A DNA stretch of 32,776 nucleotides. It comes from Oscillospiraceae bacterium (GTDB taxonomy: Bacteria > Bacillota > Clostridia > Oscillospirales > CAG-272). Position numbers and translations under genes: made by a program. How positions within the stretch are numbered: the stretch's first letter is position 1; each line of letters begins with the position of its first letter. This document shows positions 15,007 to 23,573 of this stretch, one piece after another. The stretch covers positions 1 through 32,776 of the forward strand of contig SVTS01000027.1 in assembly GCA_015063645.1 (NCBI GenBank). Reading direction: 5' to 3'. The notes beneath the pieces are model-generated. The model searched no databases. It saw only the letters and a list, made by a program, of their open reading frames with translations, and was not told where the DNA came from.

Positions 15007-16644
15007 TCAGATGTTCTTTTTGTAACCGAGGTAAATAATAGGGGTTTCACCGATCTTTACCTGCCAGGGCATCAGTTTCGCTTCTGCGATCGCTTCCATC
15101 TGCGCCATTGTGTAGCAGCCGAGGGCGCCTGCCCGTGTGTATCTCTGCCATCCGTCTACATGATGGGGGACACGGACGTGTCTCTTTTCCACTATCGCTT
15201 CCAGACGAGGACCGATTCTCTCATACATGCGGTGTCGGATATCAATGGATGCCTGATCCCAGCGGCGCACCGTATCCCAGGAGAGGGCTGGGATATCGGG
15301 GACAGCCTGCCCGTTTGCATCCCGTCGGAGAATGTGCAGTTTTTCCAGCTCCGGAATCGCTTCGTAGGACTGATCATCCTCCGGTGTGACATCACAGGGG
15401 AGAAGGGATGCGATCAGCCGCATGATCCTGCCGAGATTCATCCCCGGCATACGTCTGCCGTATACCCAGTGGGTGTCTCCGAAGAGGGACTGACAGTCGA
15501 ACATCATGCAGTCGTTGGTGCCGTTCCTTTTTACGCTGTAGGAAATTTCTGCCGGACCGGAGCGATCATACCGGTGCGGTTTTGTATCCCGGGTGAGGAT
15601 TTTTCCGGATGCCAGCCAGCGGCATCCGCCGGGACGTTCGGGAAGTACTTCCGGATCGTAATCGGCCCCGGCTGTCATTGCCCGGTGAACGCATTTGTTC
15701 AGCGTCTGCATCATCAGGAACAGAAACAGCGTAGCGCGCTGTTTGTCCGACATGGCGCGAACTTCCTCTTCCGCCATCATGGGAGAAAATGTGTTCAGGA
15801 TCTCCTCCCATACAGTCTGCGCGAGCTCCTCTGCCAGTGCCTGCTGTGCGGGAATATCGCCGAACTGATCGGCATATTCCTGCAGAAAACAGCGGGTATA
15901 ATACAGCCCGCCGGGCGTTCTGCCCATCAGCTCTCCCTGACATAATCTGTCGGTGAAATGTTCCAGATACGCACAGGGGATTCCCAGACCTGCGGAAATC
16001 TCTTCCAGCGACAGGGGCTTTTCGTAGGCGATGATCAGCAGATTGCTTTCAATCGGGGAGGTGAGCAGGGAAAACGGTTCGTGCCTGTCATTTGTGCCTC
16101 CCTCAATGCCGAGCTGCACGTACTTCGGTGCATAACTGAGTTCCGTGTATTTTTCCATACCGGTAATACCCTCCCTGACAAGTGATCTGCCCTGATGCAG
16201 GCGGCTCATGACCGTACCCCGGGGAATTTTCAGCGCTGCGGAGATCTGTGCTACGGAGTGACCGTACATGTAATAGCGGACAACAACCTCCCGGTATATT
16301 TCCCGCAGTCTGCCCAGCTCCCGGCGTGCTTCTTCCTCTTCCGCATCGGGATCGGGCGGCGGATCTGTGAAATCCTCCTCAGACGGCGTACCCAGTATGG
16401 TCATGTCTTCAAAGAATTCACAGCGACTGCTGTAACGGGCGCGGAGCATATCGCTGTACCGGCGGGAGAGAATCGTGCATAGAAATGCCTTGGGATAGCG
16501 GATTTCCGCCCCGCGGCGGATCTGCAGAAGAGCATCCGTCATGCTTTCCTGCACCAGATCCTCCACTTCGGCGCTGTGGCCGTATTTTCCGGCGGCATAC
16601 GCCTGCAGATAGGCATAGTAAGCGGCAATTTCTTCGTTTGTCAC
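15007..16644 (-). CDS. ECF-like sigma-70 family factor with ~380-residue C-terminal extension
   Basis: The start is the GTG at 16644, which has AAAGGAG 9 nt upstream; the open frame continues 5' but overlaps a divergent gene. The product has 545 aa. Residues 1-70 resemble sigma region 2 (AEVEDLVQESMTDALLQI, then YPKAFLCTILSRRYSD). An acidic Pro/Asp/Glu linker (about 88-106) leads to region 4 (about 108-160: YREVVVRYYMYGHSVAQISA, then IPRGTVMSRLHQGR). The rest is not sigma: residues 198-255 look like a winged helix (LSLEEISAGLGIPCAYLEHF) and the remainder is unknown. The protein may be a one-piece regulator whose tail senses a signal or inhibits the sigma part. No anti-sigma gene is adjacent. 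Confidence 0.82.
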   Translation of the reverse strand: MTNEEIAAYYAYLQAYAAGKYGHSAEVEDLVQESMTDALLQIRRGAEIRYPKAFLCTILSRRYSDMLRARYSSRCEFFEDMTILGTPSEEDFTDPPPDPDAEEEEARRELGRLREIYREVVVRYYMYGHSVAQISAALKIPRGTVMSRLHQGRSLVREGITGMEKYTELSYAPKYVQLGIEGGTNDRHEPFSLLTSPIESNLLIIAYEKPLSLEEISAGLGIPCAYLEHFTDRLCQGELMGRTPGGLYYTRCFLQEYADQFGDIPAQQALAEELAQTVWEEILNTFSPMMAEEEVRAMSDKQRATLFLFLMMQTLNKCVHRAMTAGADYDPEVLPERPGGCRWLASGKILTRDTKPHRYDRSGPAEISYSVKRNGTNDCMMFDCQSLFGDTHWVYGRRMPGMNLGRIMRLIASLLPCDVTPEDDQSYEAIPELEKLHILRRDANGQAVPDIPALSWDTVRRWDQASIDIRHRMYERIGPRLEAIVEKRHVRVPHHVDGWQRYTRAGALGCYTMAQMEAIAEAKLMPWQVKIGETPIIYLGYKKNI

Positions 16645-16727
16645 GGAGTGTTCTCCTTTCTGCCTTACGGCTGTTTTCGCCTGTATAGTCGCAGAACATG
16701 CGCCCCGCATCGCGATTTTGTAAAAAT

Positions 16728-16756
16728 AGTATAGCACATTTTTTCGCCCCGGACAA
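16728..16756 (-). promoter_or_regulatory. Promoter of the extended sigma-factor gene
   Basis: Minus-strand TTGTCC (16751-16756), a 17-nt spacer and TATACT (16728-16733) lie about 85 bp before the GTG start, leaving a moderately long leader. Confidence 0.6.
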
Positions 16757-16793
16757 CCGACACGCCGCAGATTCCCAAAATCATCGGAAACTA

Positions 16794-16835
16794 TTGCAAT
16801 AAGTGCGGATTTATGGTATAATACTATGGTATAAT
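16794..16835 (+). promoter_or_regulatory. Promoter of the PHP phosphatase operon, with duplicated -10 box
   Basis: TTGCAA (16794-16799), a 17-nt spacer and TATAAT (16817-16822) form a good sigma-A promoter. The motif TATGGTATAAT is repeated 13 bp downstream, giving a second TATAAT at 16830-16835. It diverges from the sigma-factor promoter. Confidence 0.75.
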
Positions 16836-16887
16836 GCGATAGGAGCGGAGTTTTGTTTCTCCTGCCGCACACTGAAGGAGTACTGCT

Positions 16888-17667
16888 TTGGATTACAATT
16901 ATCATACACATACATACCGCTGCCGGCATGCGTCGGGTACGGAAGAGGAATATATTCTGCAGGCTATCGGGGGCGGCATACGCTATATGGGCTTTTCCGA
17001 TCATTTCCCGCTCCGTTTTGCCGACGGTCATGAATCCACCTACCGGGTACCTACGGCAAGTGCATCCGAATACTACAGCACGATCGATGCGCTCCGGCAG
17101 AAGTACGGAGATAAAATTGATATAAAGATCGGCTATGAGATGGAGTATTACTCCACCATGTTTGATGAGATGCTGGAAAAAGCCCGGTCTTACGGCGCGG
17201 AGTATCTGATTCTCGGACAGCATTTCTTTGCTCCGGAGCATCCGGTTGGCAATCATTCCATCAAGCCCCACGAGGATCCCGCCGAAATGCGTGCATTTGC
17301 GGATTCTTTGATCGAAGCGATGAGCAAAGGCGTGTTCACCTATATCGCTCATCCGGATATGTTCAACTATACGGGGGATGTGTCCGTCTATCAGCGGGAG
17401 CAGAGAAGAGTCTGCATCGCCGCCAGAGAAACCGATACCCCGCTTGAGATCAACTTCCTCGGTATCCGGGACAGACGGATCTATCCGGATGAAGTGTTCT
17501 GGCAGATAGCCGGGGAGGAAAAGGCTCCGGTCACGTTTGGCTTTGATGCCCACGATGTGCCCGCCGCCTGTGATCGGGATTCGCTTCCGAAAGCAGAAGC
17601 GCTGGTAAAAAAGTATAACCTGAACTATATAGGCAGACCGAAACTGCGCAGTATAATAATGAGGTGA
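16888..17667 (+). CDS. hisJ: PHP-domain histidinol-phosphatase-like phosphoesterase
   Basis: The 259-aa product starts at TTG 16888, which has GAAGGAG 7 nt upstream. PHP motifs appear in order: YHTHTYRCRHA (H6, H8 and a later His), GFSDHFPL, IGYEMEYY with its metal-ligand Glu, LGQHFF, TYIAHPDMF and the final GFDAHDVP. This arrangement matches the HisJ/HisK histidinol-phosphate phosphatase subfamily, cytosolic and trinuclear-metal dependent. No other histidine genes are near, so another phosphate ester substrate is possible. It is followed after 4 bp by the Gfo/Idh oxidoreductase and opens a plus-strand operon. Confidence 0.85.
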   Translation: MDYNYHTHTYRCRHASGTEEEYILQAIGGGIRYMGFSDHFPLRFADGHESTYRVPTASASEYYSTIDALRQKYGDKIDIKIGYEMEYYSTMFDEMLEKARSYGAEYLILGQHFFAPEHPVGNHSIKPHEDPAEMRAFADSLIEAMSKGVFTYIAHPDMFNYTGDVSVYQREQRRVCIAARETDTPLEINFLGIRDRRIYPDEVFWQIAGEEKAPVTFGFDAHDVPAACDRDSLPKAEALVKKYNLNYIGRPKLRSIIMR

Positions 17668-17671
17668 AACG

Positions 17672-18781
17672 ATGAATATAGGTCTTCTCGGATTCGGTTC
17701 CATGGGACGTACCCACTCTTTCGCCGTGGCGAATCTGCCGTTTTTCTATAAAGATCTGCCCTTTGAGGCAAAAGTGCTGGGCGTATGCACGAAAAATCCG
17801 GAGCACGCCAAAGCAGCGGCGAAGAATTTCGGATTTCCCATCGCGGCGGAGACGGAGGATGAACTGATCAACTCTCCGGATATCGACGTGATTGATATCT
17901 GTACGCCGAATATTTACCATTACGAAACGATCAGAAAAGCCATCGCTGCGGGAAAACATATCTACTGTGAGAAACCCCTGTGCGTAACGGAAGAGCAGGC
18001 GGCGGAAGTCGCCGATCTGGCGGAGAAAAAAGGCGTCACCGCCGGCATTGTGTTCAATAACCGTCATCTTCTGCCCGTGATGCGTGCGGCGCAGTGGATC
18101 GCCGAGGGGCATCTGGGACAGGTGCTCAGCTTCCGCGGCGCCTATTATCACAGCAGTGCTACCGATACTGCCAAGCCTGCCGGCTGGAAGCAGAACCGGG
18201 ATATCTGCGGCGGCGGTGTTCTGTTCGATCTTGGCTCCCATATCATAGACCTGATCTACAGTCTCTGCGGTGAGTTTGACGAGGTTTTCGGCGTCAGCCG
18301 CATCGTCTATCCGGTGCGTGCCGGTATGGACGGAAAAGAATGGAAAACCAACGCGGACGAGGCGTTCTATCTTACCGCCCGTCTGGCAAACGGTGCCGTG
18401 GGCACCATTGAGACCGGCAAGATTTTCACCGGAACGAACGACGATCTGCATTTTGAGATCTACGGCACGGACGGCGCGGTCCGCTTCAATCTGATGGAGC
18501 CGAACTGGCTGTATGTCTATGATAAGCATGATCCCGATACGGGCTTCAAACGTGTGGAATGCTGCGGACGGTATCCCGCTCCCGGCGGCATTTTCCCCGG
18601 TATCAAAGCGCCCATCGGCTGGCTGAGAGGGCATGTGGAAAGCATGTATCAGTTCCTCGCCGCCGTCCATGACGGCAGACAGCCGAAGCCTTCCTTCCGG
18701 GACGGCGCCCATGTGCAGGCGATTATGGCGGCAGCATACCGTTCCGCCGAAACGGGCAGAATGGAGAAGGTGCACCGATGA
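17672..18781 (+). CDS. Gfo/Idh/MocA-family NAD(P)-dependent oxidoreductase
   Basis: It is a 369-aa dehydrogenase acting on a sugar or inositol-like substrate. The N-terminal Rossmann motif is GLLGFGSMGRTH, DVIDICTPNIYHY follows, and the family's catalytic-region Lys is in HIYCEKPLC. The C-terminal alpha/beta domain has GGGVLFDLGSHIIDLIYSL, where the His is the usual catalytic residue. GAGGTG precedes the ATG. The substrate cannot be told from sequence. It overlaps coaE by 4 nt (ATGA), so expression is coupled to a housekeeping gene. Confidence 0.92.
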   Translation: MNIGLLGFGSMGRTHSFAVANLPFFYKDLPFEAKVLGVCTKNPEHAKAAAKNFGFPIAAETEDELINSPDIDVIDICTPNIYHYETIRKAIAAGKHIYCEKPLCVTEEQAAEVADLAEKKGVTAGIVFNNRHLLPVMRAAQWIAEGHLGQVLSFRGAYYHSSATDTAKPAGWKQNRDICGGGVLFDLGSHIIDLIYSLCGEFDEVFGVSRIVYPVRAGMDGKEWKTNADEAFYLTARLANGAVGTIETGKIFTGTNDDLHFEIYGTDGAVRFNLMEPNWLYVYDKHDPDTGFKRVECCGRYPAPGGIFPGIKAPIGWLRGHVESMYQFLAAVHDGRQPKPSFRDGAHVQAIMAAAYRSAETGRMEKVHR

Positions 18782-19413
18782 AATCTCCTGTACTGATCGG
18801 TCTGTGCGGCAGAAGCGGAACCGGGAAGGGATACGTGTGCAAACTTTTCGCGGAGCTGGGGATTCCGAGCGTGGATACAGATGCCGTGTACCGCGCGATG
18901 ACGGCTCCCTGTGAAACGCTTTCTCCCTGTATGGAAGAACTGGTTGCCGCATTCGGCGAAGAGATCCGCCTGCCGGATAATTCCCTGAACCGCCCGGCGC
19001 TTTCCGCTATCGTTTTCGGGGAAGGCGGCAGTGAATCTCTGCAAACGCTGAACCGCATCACTCACGCTCACATTCTGCGCGAAACAAAGCGGCTGGCGGA
19101 GGAATATGCTGCCGAAGGAGCAGAGTGCGTGATTATCGACGCGCCCGTGCTCTTTGAGAGCGGATTTGATGCCATGTGCCGATTTACTGTGTGCGTCTGT
19201 GCATCTGAGGAAACATCCGTCGCGCGGATCATCAAACGGGACGGCATCACGGAAGAGGCGGCACGCCGCCGTCTTGCTTCGCAGATTCCCACGGAAGAAC
19301 TGATGCGGCGGTGTGATTATCACATCGAAAACGAACTGCACTGCGATACGCTCCGCACGCAGACTGCGGAGATTGCCTGCGCGATCCGCACAGCACTGGG
19401 AGACAAATCATGA
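18778..19413 (+). CDS. coaE: Dephospho-CoA kinase
   Basis: It carries out the last step of coenzyme A synthesis: ATP-dependent phosphorylation of dephospho-CoA. The 211-aa P-loop kinase has GLCGRSGTGKGYV (Walker A), SVDTDAVYRAM (the conserved Asp of the CoaE D-x-D/A region), IIDAPVLFESGFD and a lid segment ARIIKRDGITEEAARRRLASQ, all typical of CoaE. Its ATG overlaps the preceding stop by 4 nt, and its own stop overlaps the next ATG by 4 nt. Confidence 0.93.
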   Translation: MKSPVLIGLCGRSGTGKGYVCKLFAELGIPSVDTDAVYRAMTAPCETLSPCMEELVAAFGEEIRLPDNSLNRPALSAIVFGEGGSESLQTLNRITHAHILRETKRLAEEYAAEGAECVIIDAPVLFESGFDAMCRFTVCVCASEETSVARIIKRDGITEEAARRRLASQIPTEELMRRCDYHIENELHCDTLRTQTAEIACAIRTALGDKS

Positions 19414-19979
19414 GCTGGAAGAAAACAGCACGGCGCAGTGCCGCGATTCTGGCAATTCTGGTTCTGTCCGTTCTGGCAGGATTTCTCTACAGTATGATCT
19501 GGGAGAGAGTGGACCGTGTCAGGTATCCGAAAGAGTATCAGGAATATGTGTCCGAATATTCCGTCGCATACGGCGTGCCGGAGTATATCATCTATGCGGT
19601 GATCAAAACGGAGAGTGATTTCGTCAGCAACGCGGTTTCCGATGCGGGGGCTGTGGGGCTGATGCAGATCACCCCCGATACATTTGACTGGATCTCCATG
19701 CTGATGAAGGAGGATATCGATCCGGGGATGATGTACGATCCGGGAACGAATATCCGTTACGGAAGTTATCTCCTCTCCCATCTGTATATGCGTTATAACC
19801 GCTGGGACGTGGTCTTTGCCGCCTACAATGCCGGGATGAACCGTGCCGACCAGTGGCTTGCCGATCCCGCCTGCGTGGATGAAAACGGAGAACTGGTGCA
19901 TATCCCCTTTGAGGAAACGGAAAAATACGTGAAAAAAGTGAACGATGCCATCGACGTATACCGTCGGCTGTATTACTGA
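19410..19979 (+). CDS. Membrane-anchored lytic transglycosylase (SLT domain)
   Basis: The 189-aa peptidoglycan-cleaving enzyme has a signal anchor at residues about 8-30 and an extracellular Slt70-like domain. The catalytic Glu is E68 in VIKTESDF; other family motifs are SDAGAVGLMQITPDTF, NIRYGSYLLSHL and VFAAYNAGMNR. It cleaves the glycan strand to 1,6-anhydro products. It is coupled to coaE by a 4-nt overlap, an arrangement I have seen in other Clostridia (coaE followed by a transglycosylase). Length is short for the family: only anchor plus catalytic domain. Confidence 0.93.
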   Translation: MSWKKTARRSAAILAILVLSVLAGFLYSMIWERVDRVRYPKEYQEYVSEYSVAYGVPEYIIYAVIKTESDFVSNAVSDAGAVGLMQITPDTFDWISMLMKEDIDPGMMYDPGTNIRYGSYLLSHLYMRYNRWDVVFAAYNAGMNRADQWLADPACVDENGELVHIPFEETEKYVKKVNDAIDVYRRLYY

Positions 19980-20007
19980 ATTTTATTATCCGAAAGGAAA
20001 GAATATC

Positions 20008-21423
20008 ATGAGTGAAGAAAAAACCAAGGGTCAGACTCTGGCGGAAGAACTGTTCTATAAGAAAAAATCCGCTTTTGAGCTGTGGAGTGAGGACGAGCGC
20101 AAGGCAGCCATGAGCTACTGCGAGGGCTACAGCGCATTCCTCGATGACGCCAAGACCGAGCGCGAAGCTGTTGAGGCTGCGATCGCTATGCTGTCCAAGG
20201 CAGGTTTCCGTGCCTATAAGCTGGGTGATGCCCTGCAGGCAGGCGACAAGGTGTACTACAATAACCGCGGCAAGAGCCTCTATGCCATGGTTGTCGGTAC
20301 GGAGCCTATCGAATGCGGCGTTCGCATTTCCGCGGCGCATATCGATTCTCCCCGCCTCGATCTGAAACAGCATCCGCTGTATGAGAGCGAGGGCTTCGGC
20401 TATTTCAAGACCCATTATTACGGCGGTATCCGGAAGTATCAGTGGGCAACCATCCCGCTGGCTCTCCATGGCGCTGTGACCAAGATGGACGGCGAAACCG
20501 TGAACGTCCGCATCGGCGATCTGCCCGGCGATCCTGTGTTCTGCCTGACCGATCTCCTGCCCCATCTGGCAAAGGATCAGAATTCCCGTCCTCTCGGTTC
20601 CGCTTTCACCGGCGAGGGCATGAACGTGCTGATTTCCGCCTCTCCCTATTTTGAGGAAGACGGCAAGCTGACTCCCGCTTCCGATAAGGTAAAGCTGGCT
20701 GTGATGGCATATCTGAACGAAAAGTACGGTATGACCGAATCCGATTTCATGAGTGCCGAGTTGTGCATCGTTCCCGCCGGCAACGCTGTGGATGTTGGCT
20801 TTGACCGCTGGCTGATCGGTTCGTACGGTCACGATGACCGCGTATGCGCGTACCCCGCACTGACCGCTATGATCGAAAACAAGGATTGCCCCCATACGCT
20901 GATGTGCGTTCTCGCCGATAAGGAAGAGACCGGCAGCGAAGGCGTAACCGGTATGCAGTGCTCCCTGATCGTGGATCTGATTGACGAGCTCGCCAGGAAC
21001 CTGAACGGTAACCCCAATGTGATCCGTGCCAACTCCATGTGCCTCTCCGCAGACGTAAACGCAGGCTTCGATCCCAATTATCCCGAAGTGTATGAGAAGC
21101 GCAATACCGCGATTGTTTCCGCGGGTGTAGCCATGTCCAAGTATACCGGTTCCGGCGGTAAGGGCGGAACCAATGATGCCAGCGCAGAATTTGTCGCAAA
21201 GATCCGTGCCATGTTCAAAGAGCATAACGTTCTCTGGCAGACCGCTGAGCTGGGTAAGGTGGATCAGGGCGGCGGCGGTACCGTTGCCAAGTATATCGCC
21301 AAGGCGAATATCGATACCGTTGATCTGGGCGTTCCGGTTCTCTCCATGCACGCTCCCTTTGAAATCGTATCCAAGGCTGACGTTTACTCTGCACACAAAG
21401 CCTTCTCGGCTTTCTGTAAATAA
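20008..21423 (+). CDS. M18-family aminopeptidase
   Basis: This 471-aa zinc aminopeptidase releases N-terminal residues from cytosolic peptides. The start is the ATG after GAAAGGAAAG. Metal and catalytic motifs of family M18 are ISAAHIDSPRLDLK (His and Asp), VLADKEETGSEGVTG (catalytic Glu pair), DVNAGFDPNY and, near the end, VPVLSMHAPFE with the final His ligand. GSYGHDDRVCAY is also conserved. Codon choice is strongly biased compared with upstream genes, suggesting high expression. The gap to the upstream gene is 28 bp with no terminator seen, so it may be co-transcribed. Confidence 0.95.
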   Translation: MSEEKTKGQTLAEELFYKKKSAFELWSEDERKAAMSYCEGYSAFLDDAKTEREAVEAAIAMLSKAGFRAYKLGDALQAGDKVYYNNRGKSLYAMVVGTEPIECGVRISAAHIDSPRLDLKQHPLYESEGFGYFKTHYYGGIRKYQWATIPLALHGAVTKMDGETVNVRIGDLPGDPVFCLTDLLPHLAKDQNSRPLGSAFTGEGMNVLISASPYFEEDGKLTPASDKVKLAVMAYLNEKYGMTESDFMSAELCIVPAGNAVDVGFDRWLIGSYGHDDRVCAYPALTAMIENKDCPHTLMCVLADKEETGSEGVTGMQCSLIVDLIDELARNLNGNPNVIRANSMCLSADVNAGFDPNYPEVYEKRNTAIVSAGVAMSKYTGSGGKGGTNDASAEFVAKIRAMFKEHNVLWQTAELGKVDQGGGGTVAKYIAKANIDTVDLGVPVLSMHAPFEIVSKADVYSAHKAFSAFCK

Positions 21424-21449
21424 ATTCACCCAGAAAGGACCAATATATT

Positions 21450-22412
21450 ATGAAAACCATGAATCAGCAGCTGTATGAACTGGGTCTTATCCCGGTTATC
21501 AAGATCACCGATCCCGCAAAGGCTGTGCCGCTGGCACGCGCTCTCTGCAACGGCGGTCTGCCCGCTGCAGAGATCACCTTCCGTACTGCCTGCGCCGCTG
21601 AGGCTATCGCGGCCATTACGGGGGAATTCCCGGATATGCTGGTCGGTGCCGGCACCGTTCTGAACGCTGAACAGGCTGACCGCGCTGTAGCAGCAGGTGC
21701 CAAGTTCATCGTAAGCCCCGGTCTGAACCCCAACACTGTACGTCACTGCCAGAAGATCGGTGTGCCGATCCTGCCCGGCTGTGCCAATCCCTCCGATATC
21801 GAAGCCGCTATTGAACTGGGTCTCGATACCGTTAAGTTCTTCCCCGCAGAAGCTGCAGGCGGCATCGCTATGATCAAGGCTATGTCCGCGCCTTACGGCA
21901 ACATCAAGTTCATGCCTACCGGCGGCATCAACGCCGAAAACCTGCTTGACTATCTTGCATTTGACAAGATCATCGCCTGCGGCGGCAGCTTTATGGTAAA
22001 AGAGGATCTGATCGAGGCAGGCGACTTCGACGCAATCGAAAAGCTGACCCGCAACGCTGTTATGAAGATGCTGGGCTTCGATCTGAAGCATGTAGGCATC
22101 AACTGCGCCGATGAAGATGAGTGCCGCGGTACCGTTGCAGCATTTGAAAATGCATTCGGTTTTGAGGCAGACGAGCATAAGGGCGCAATCTTCGCAGGTA
22201 CTCAGTTTGAAGTGCTCAAGGGTGCAGGCAGAGGTACCAAGGGTCATCTGGCAATCTCCACCAACTTTGTTGACCGTGCAGAGGCTTATCTCACCCGTAT
22301 GGGCTATGAGTTCATCGACGAGACCCGCGGCTTTGACGCCAAGGGCAAGCAGACCGTTGTTTATCTCAAGAACGAGATCGGCGGCTTTGCAGTACATCTG
22401 GTTAAGAAATAA
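21450..22412 (+). CDS. eda: KDPG/KHG aldolase fused to a VOC-like domain
   Basis: The first ~210 residues are a class I KDPG aldolase, which splits 2-keto-3-deoxy-6-phosphogluconate (or 4-hydroxy-2-oxoglutarate). Motifs are IPVIKITDP, AAEITFRT with Glu41 and Arg45, the Schiff-base Lys129 in DTVKFFPAE, and MPTGGI. Residues about 213-320 (LKHVGINCADEDECRGTVAA to the end) form a single-module glyoxalase/VOC-like domain, absent from the ~210-aa enzymes of Proteobacteria. I believe similar fusions occur in other Clostridia. The role of the extra domain is unknown. No kdgK or hexuronate gene is adjacent. Codon bias suggests strong expression. It starts 26 bp after the aminopeptidase gene. Confidence 0.92.
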   Translation: MKTMNQQLYELGLIPVIKITDPAKAVPLARALCNGGLPAAEITFRTACAAEAIAAITGEFPDMLVGAGTVLNAEQADRAVAAGAKFIVSPGLNPNTVRHCQKIGVPILPGCANPSDIEAAIELGLDTVKFFPAEAAGGIAMIKAMSAPYGNIKFMPTGGINAENLLDYLAFDKIIACGGSFMVKEDLIEAGDFDAIEKLTRNAVMKMLGFDLKHVGINCADEDECRGTVAAFENAFGFEADEHKGAIFAGTQFEVLKGAGRGTKGHLAISTNFVDRAEAYLTRMGYEFIDETRGFDAKGKQTVVYLKNEIGGFAVHLVKK

Positions 22413-22429
22413 TTTTTCACCATGGACAA

Positions 22430-22455
22430 GCTCCCGACCGCTTGCGGTCGGGAGC
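22430..22455 (+). terminator. Strong GC hairpin between eda and prfA
   Basis: GCTCCCGACCG and CGGTCGGGAGC form an 11-bp perfect stem with a CTTG tetraloop. Only a short TTTT follows, ten bases later, so it may be a weak terminator, an attenuator or an mRNA 3'-end stabiliser rather than a full stop. Confidence 0.55.
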
Positions 22456-22496
22456 GAATGTCCGTTTTACGGTATGTTTTCGAAGGAGGCAATCCC

Positions 22497-23573
22497 ATGC
22501 TGCGGAAATTGAATCAGGTTATAGAGCGGTATCAGCTTCTGGAGCATACGCTTGCCTTGCCCGAAAGCGTATCGGATGCGATGCGCTACAGCGCTCTGCT
22601 GAAGGAATACAGTTCTCTCACACCGATGGTGGAGAAAATCAGGGAATACCAGTGTGCCGCACAGCAGCTGGAGGAAGCGTCTTCCATTCTGGACAGTGAG
22701 AGCGATGCGGAAATGCGTTCTCTGGCGGATGAAATTCTCCACACGGAGCGGGAACATATCGGCAGACTGGAGAATGAGCTGAAAATCATGCTCCTGCCGC
22801 CGGATCCTAGGGACGAAAAGAATGTGGTCATGGAAATCCGCGCAGGCGCTGGCGGGGAAGAGGCGGCGCTTTTCGCCGGCGTTCTCTACCGGATGTATGT
22901 GATGTACGCTGAATCCTGCGGATATCGCTGTGAAATTGCCGGCGTCAATGAAACCGGTCTGGGCGGATACAGGGAAATCACATTCCTCGTCAGCGGAAAA
23001 GGTGCCTATTCCCATTTCAAATACGAAAGCGGTGTGCACCGTGTACAGCGTGTCCCCGAAACTGAATCGTCCGGAAGAATCCATACTTCAACCGCCACTG
23101 TGGCAGTGCTGCCCGAGGCGGAAGAGGTTTCCGTGGAGATCGACGCGGGAGATCTGCAGATAGATACCATCAAGAGTACAGGTGCCGGCGGTCAGCATAT
23201 CAATAAGACAGAGTCCGCTATCCGCCTGATACACAAACCCTCCGGCATCGTGATTGAGTGTCAGGATGAGCGCAGTCAGCTGCGCAATAAGGAAAAAGCC
23301 ATGCGGCTGCTCCGGGCAAAACTGCTTGATCAGAAAGAACGGGAACAAAAAGATGCTCTGGATTCTTCCCGCCGTACACAGGTGGGCAGCGGCGACCGAA
23401 GCGAGCGTGTGCGGACGTATAATTACCCCCAGGGAAGAATTACCGATCACCGCATCGGCATGACGCTGTATACGCTGGATTCGTTTTTGAACGGGGATAT
23501 TGAAGAAATCGTCAGCGCACTGGCTTCCGCCGAAGCGGCGGAAAAACTCAAAGAGAACGGGATGAGTTTATGA
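22497..23573 (+). CDS. prfA: Peptide chain release factor 1
   Basis: It terminates translation at UAA and UAG. The protein has 358 aa. The RF1-specific codon-recognition tripeptide is PET (in RVPETESSGRIHTS), the same as in Bacillus RF1 and different from SPF of RF2. The catalytic GGQ is at residues 231-233 in TGAGGQHINKTES. DSSRRTQVGSGDRSERVRTY and YPQGRITDHRIG are also typical. The start is ATG 22497 after GAAGGAGG. The stop overlaps the next gene by 4 nt. The PrmC methylase gene that often follows prfA is absent here. Confidence 0.97.
   Translation: MLRKLNQVIERYQLLEHTLALPESVSDAMRYSALLKEYSSLTPMVEKIREYQCAAQQLEEASSILDSESDAEMRSLADEILHTEREHIGRLENELKIMLLPPDPRDEKNVVMEIRAGAGGEEAALFAGVLYRMYVMYAESCGYRCEIAGVNETGLGGYREITFLVSGKGAYSHFKYESGVHRVQRVPETESSGRIHTSTATVAVLPEAEEVSVEIDAGDLQIDTIKSTGAGGQHINKTESAIRLIHKPSGIVIECQDERSQLRNKEKAMRLLRAKLLDQKEREQKDALDSSRRTQVGSGDRSERVRTYNYPQGRITDHRIGMTLYTLDSFLNGDIEEIVSALASAEAAEKLKENGMSL

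Noticed and set aside
16645-17703. N-terminal extension of the sigma-factor frame to 898 codons
   Set aside because: The extension overlaps the divergent PHP phosphatase gene and both promoters, and its sequence is not protein-like. A GTG with a good ribosome-binding site at 16644 explains the real start.
17531-18952. A 473-codon minus-strand open frame
   Set aside because: It is antisense to the Gfo/Idh oxidoreductase gene and coaE, which have clear motifs and start signals; it has no motif of its own.
19669-21429. A 586-codon minus-strand open frame
   Set aside because: It is a shadow of the transglycosylase and M18 aminopeptidase genes; low-quality composition and no ribosome-binding site.
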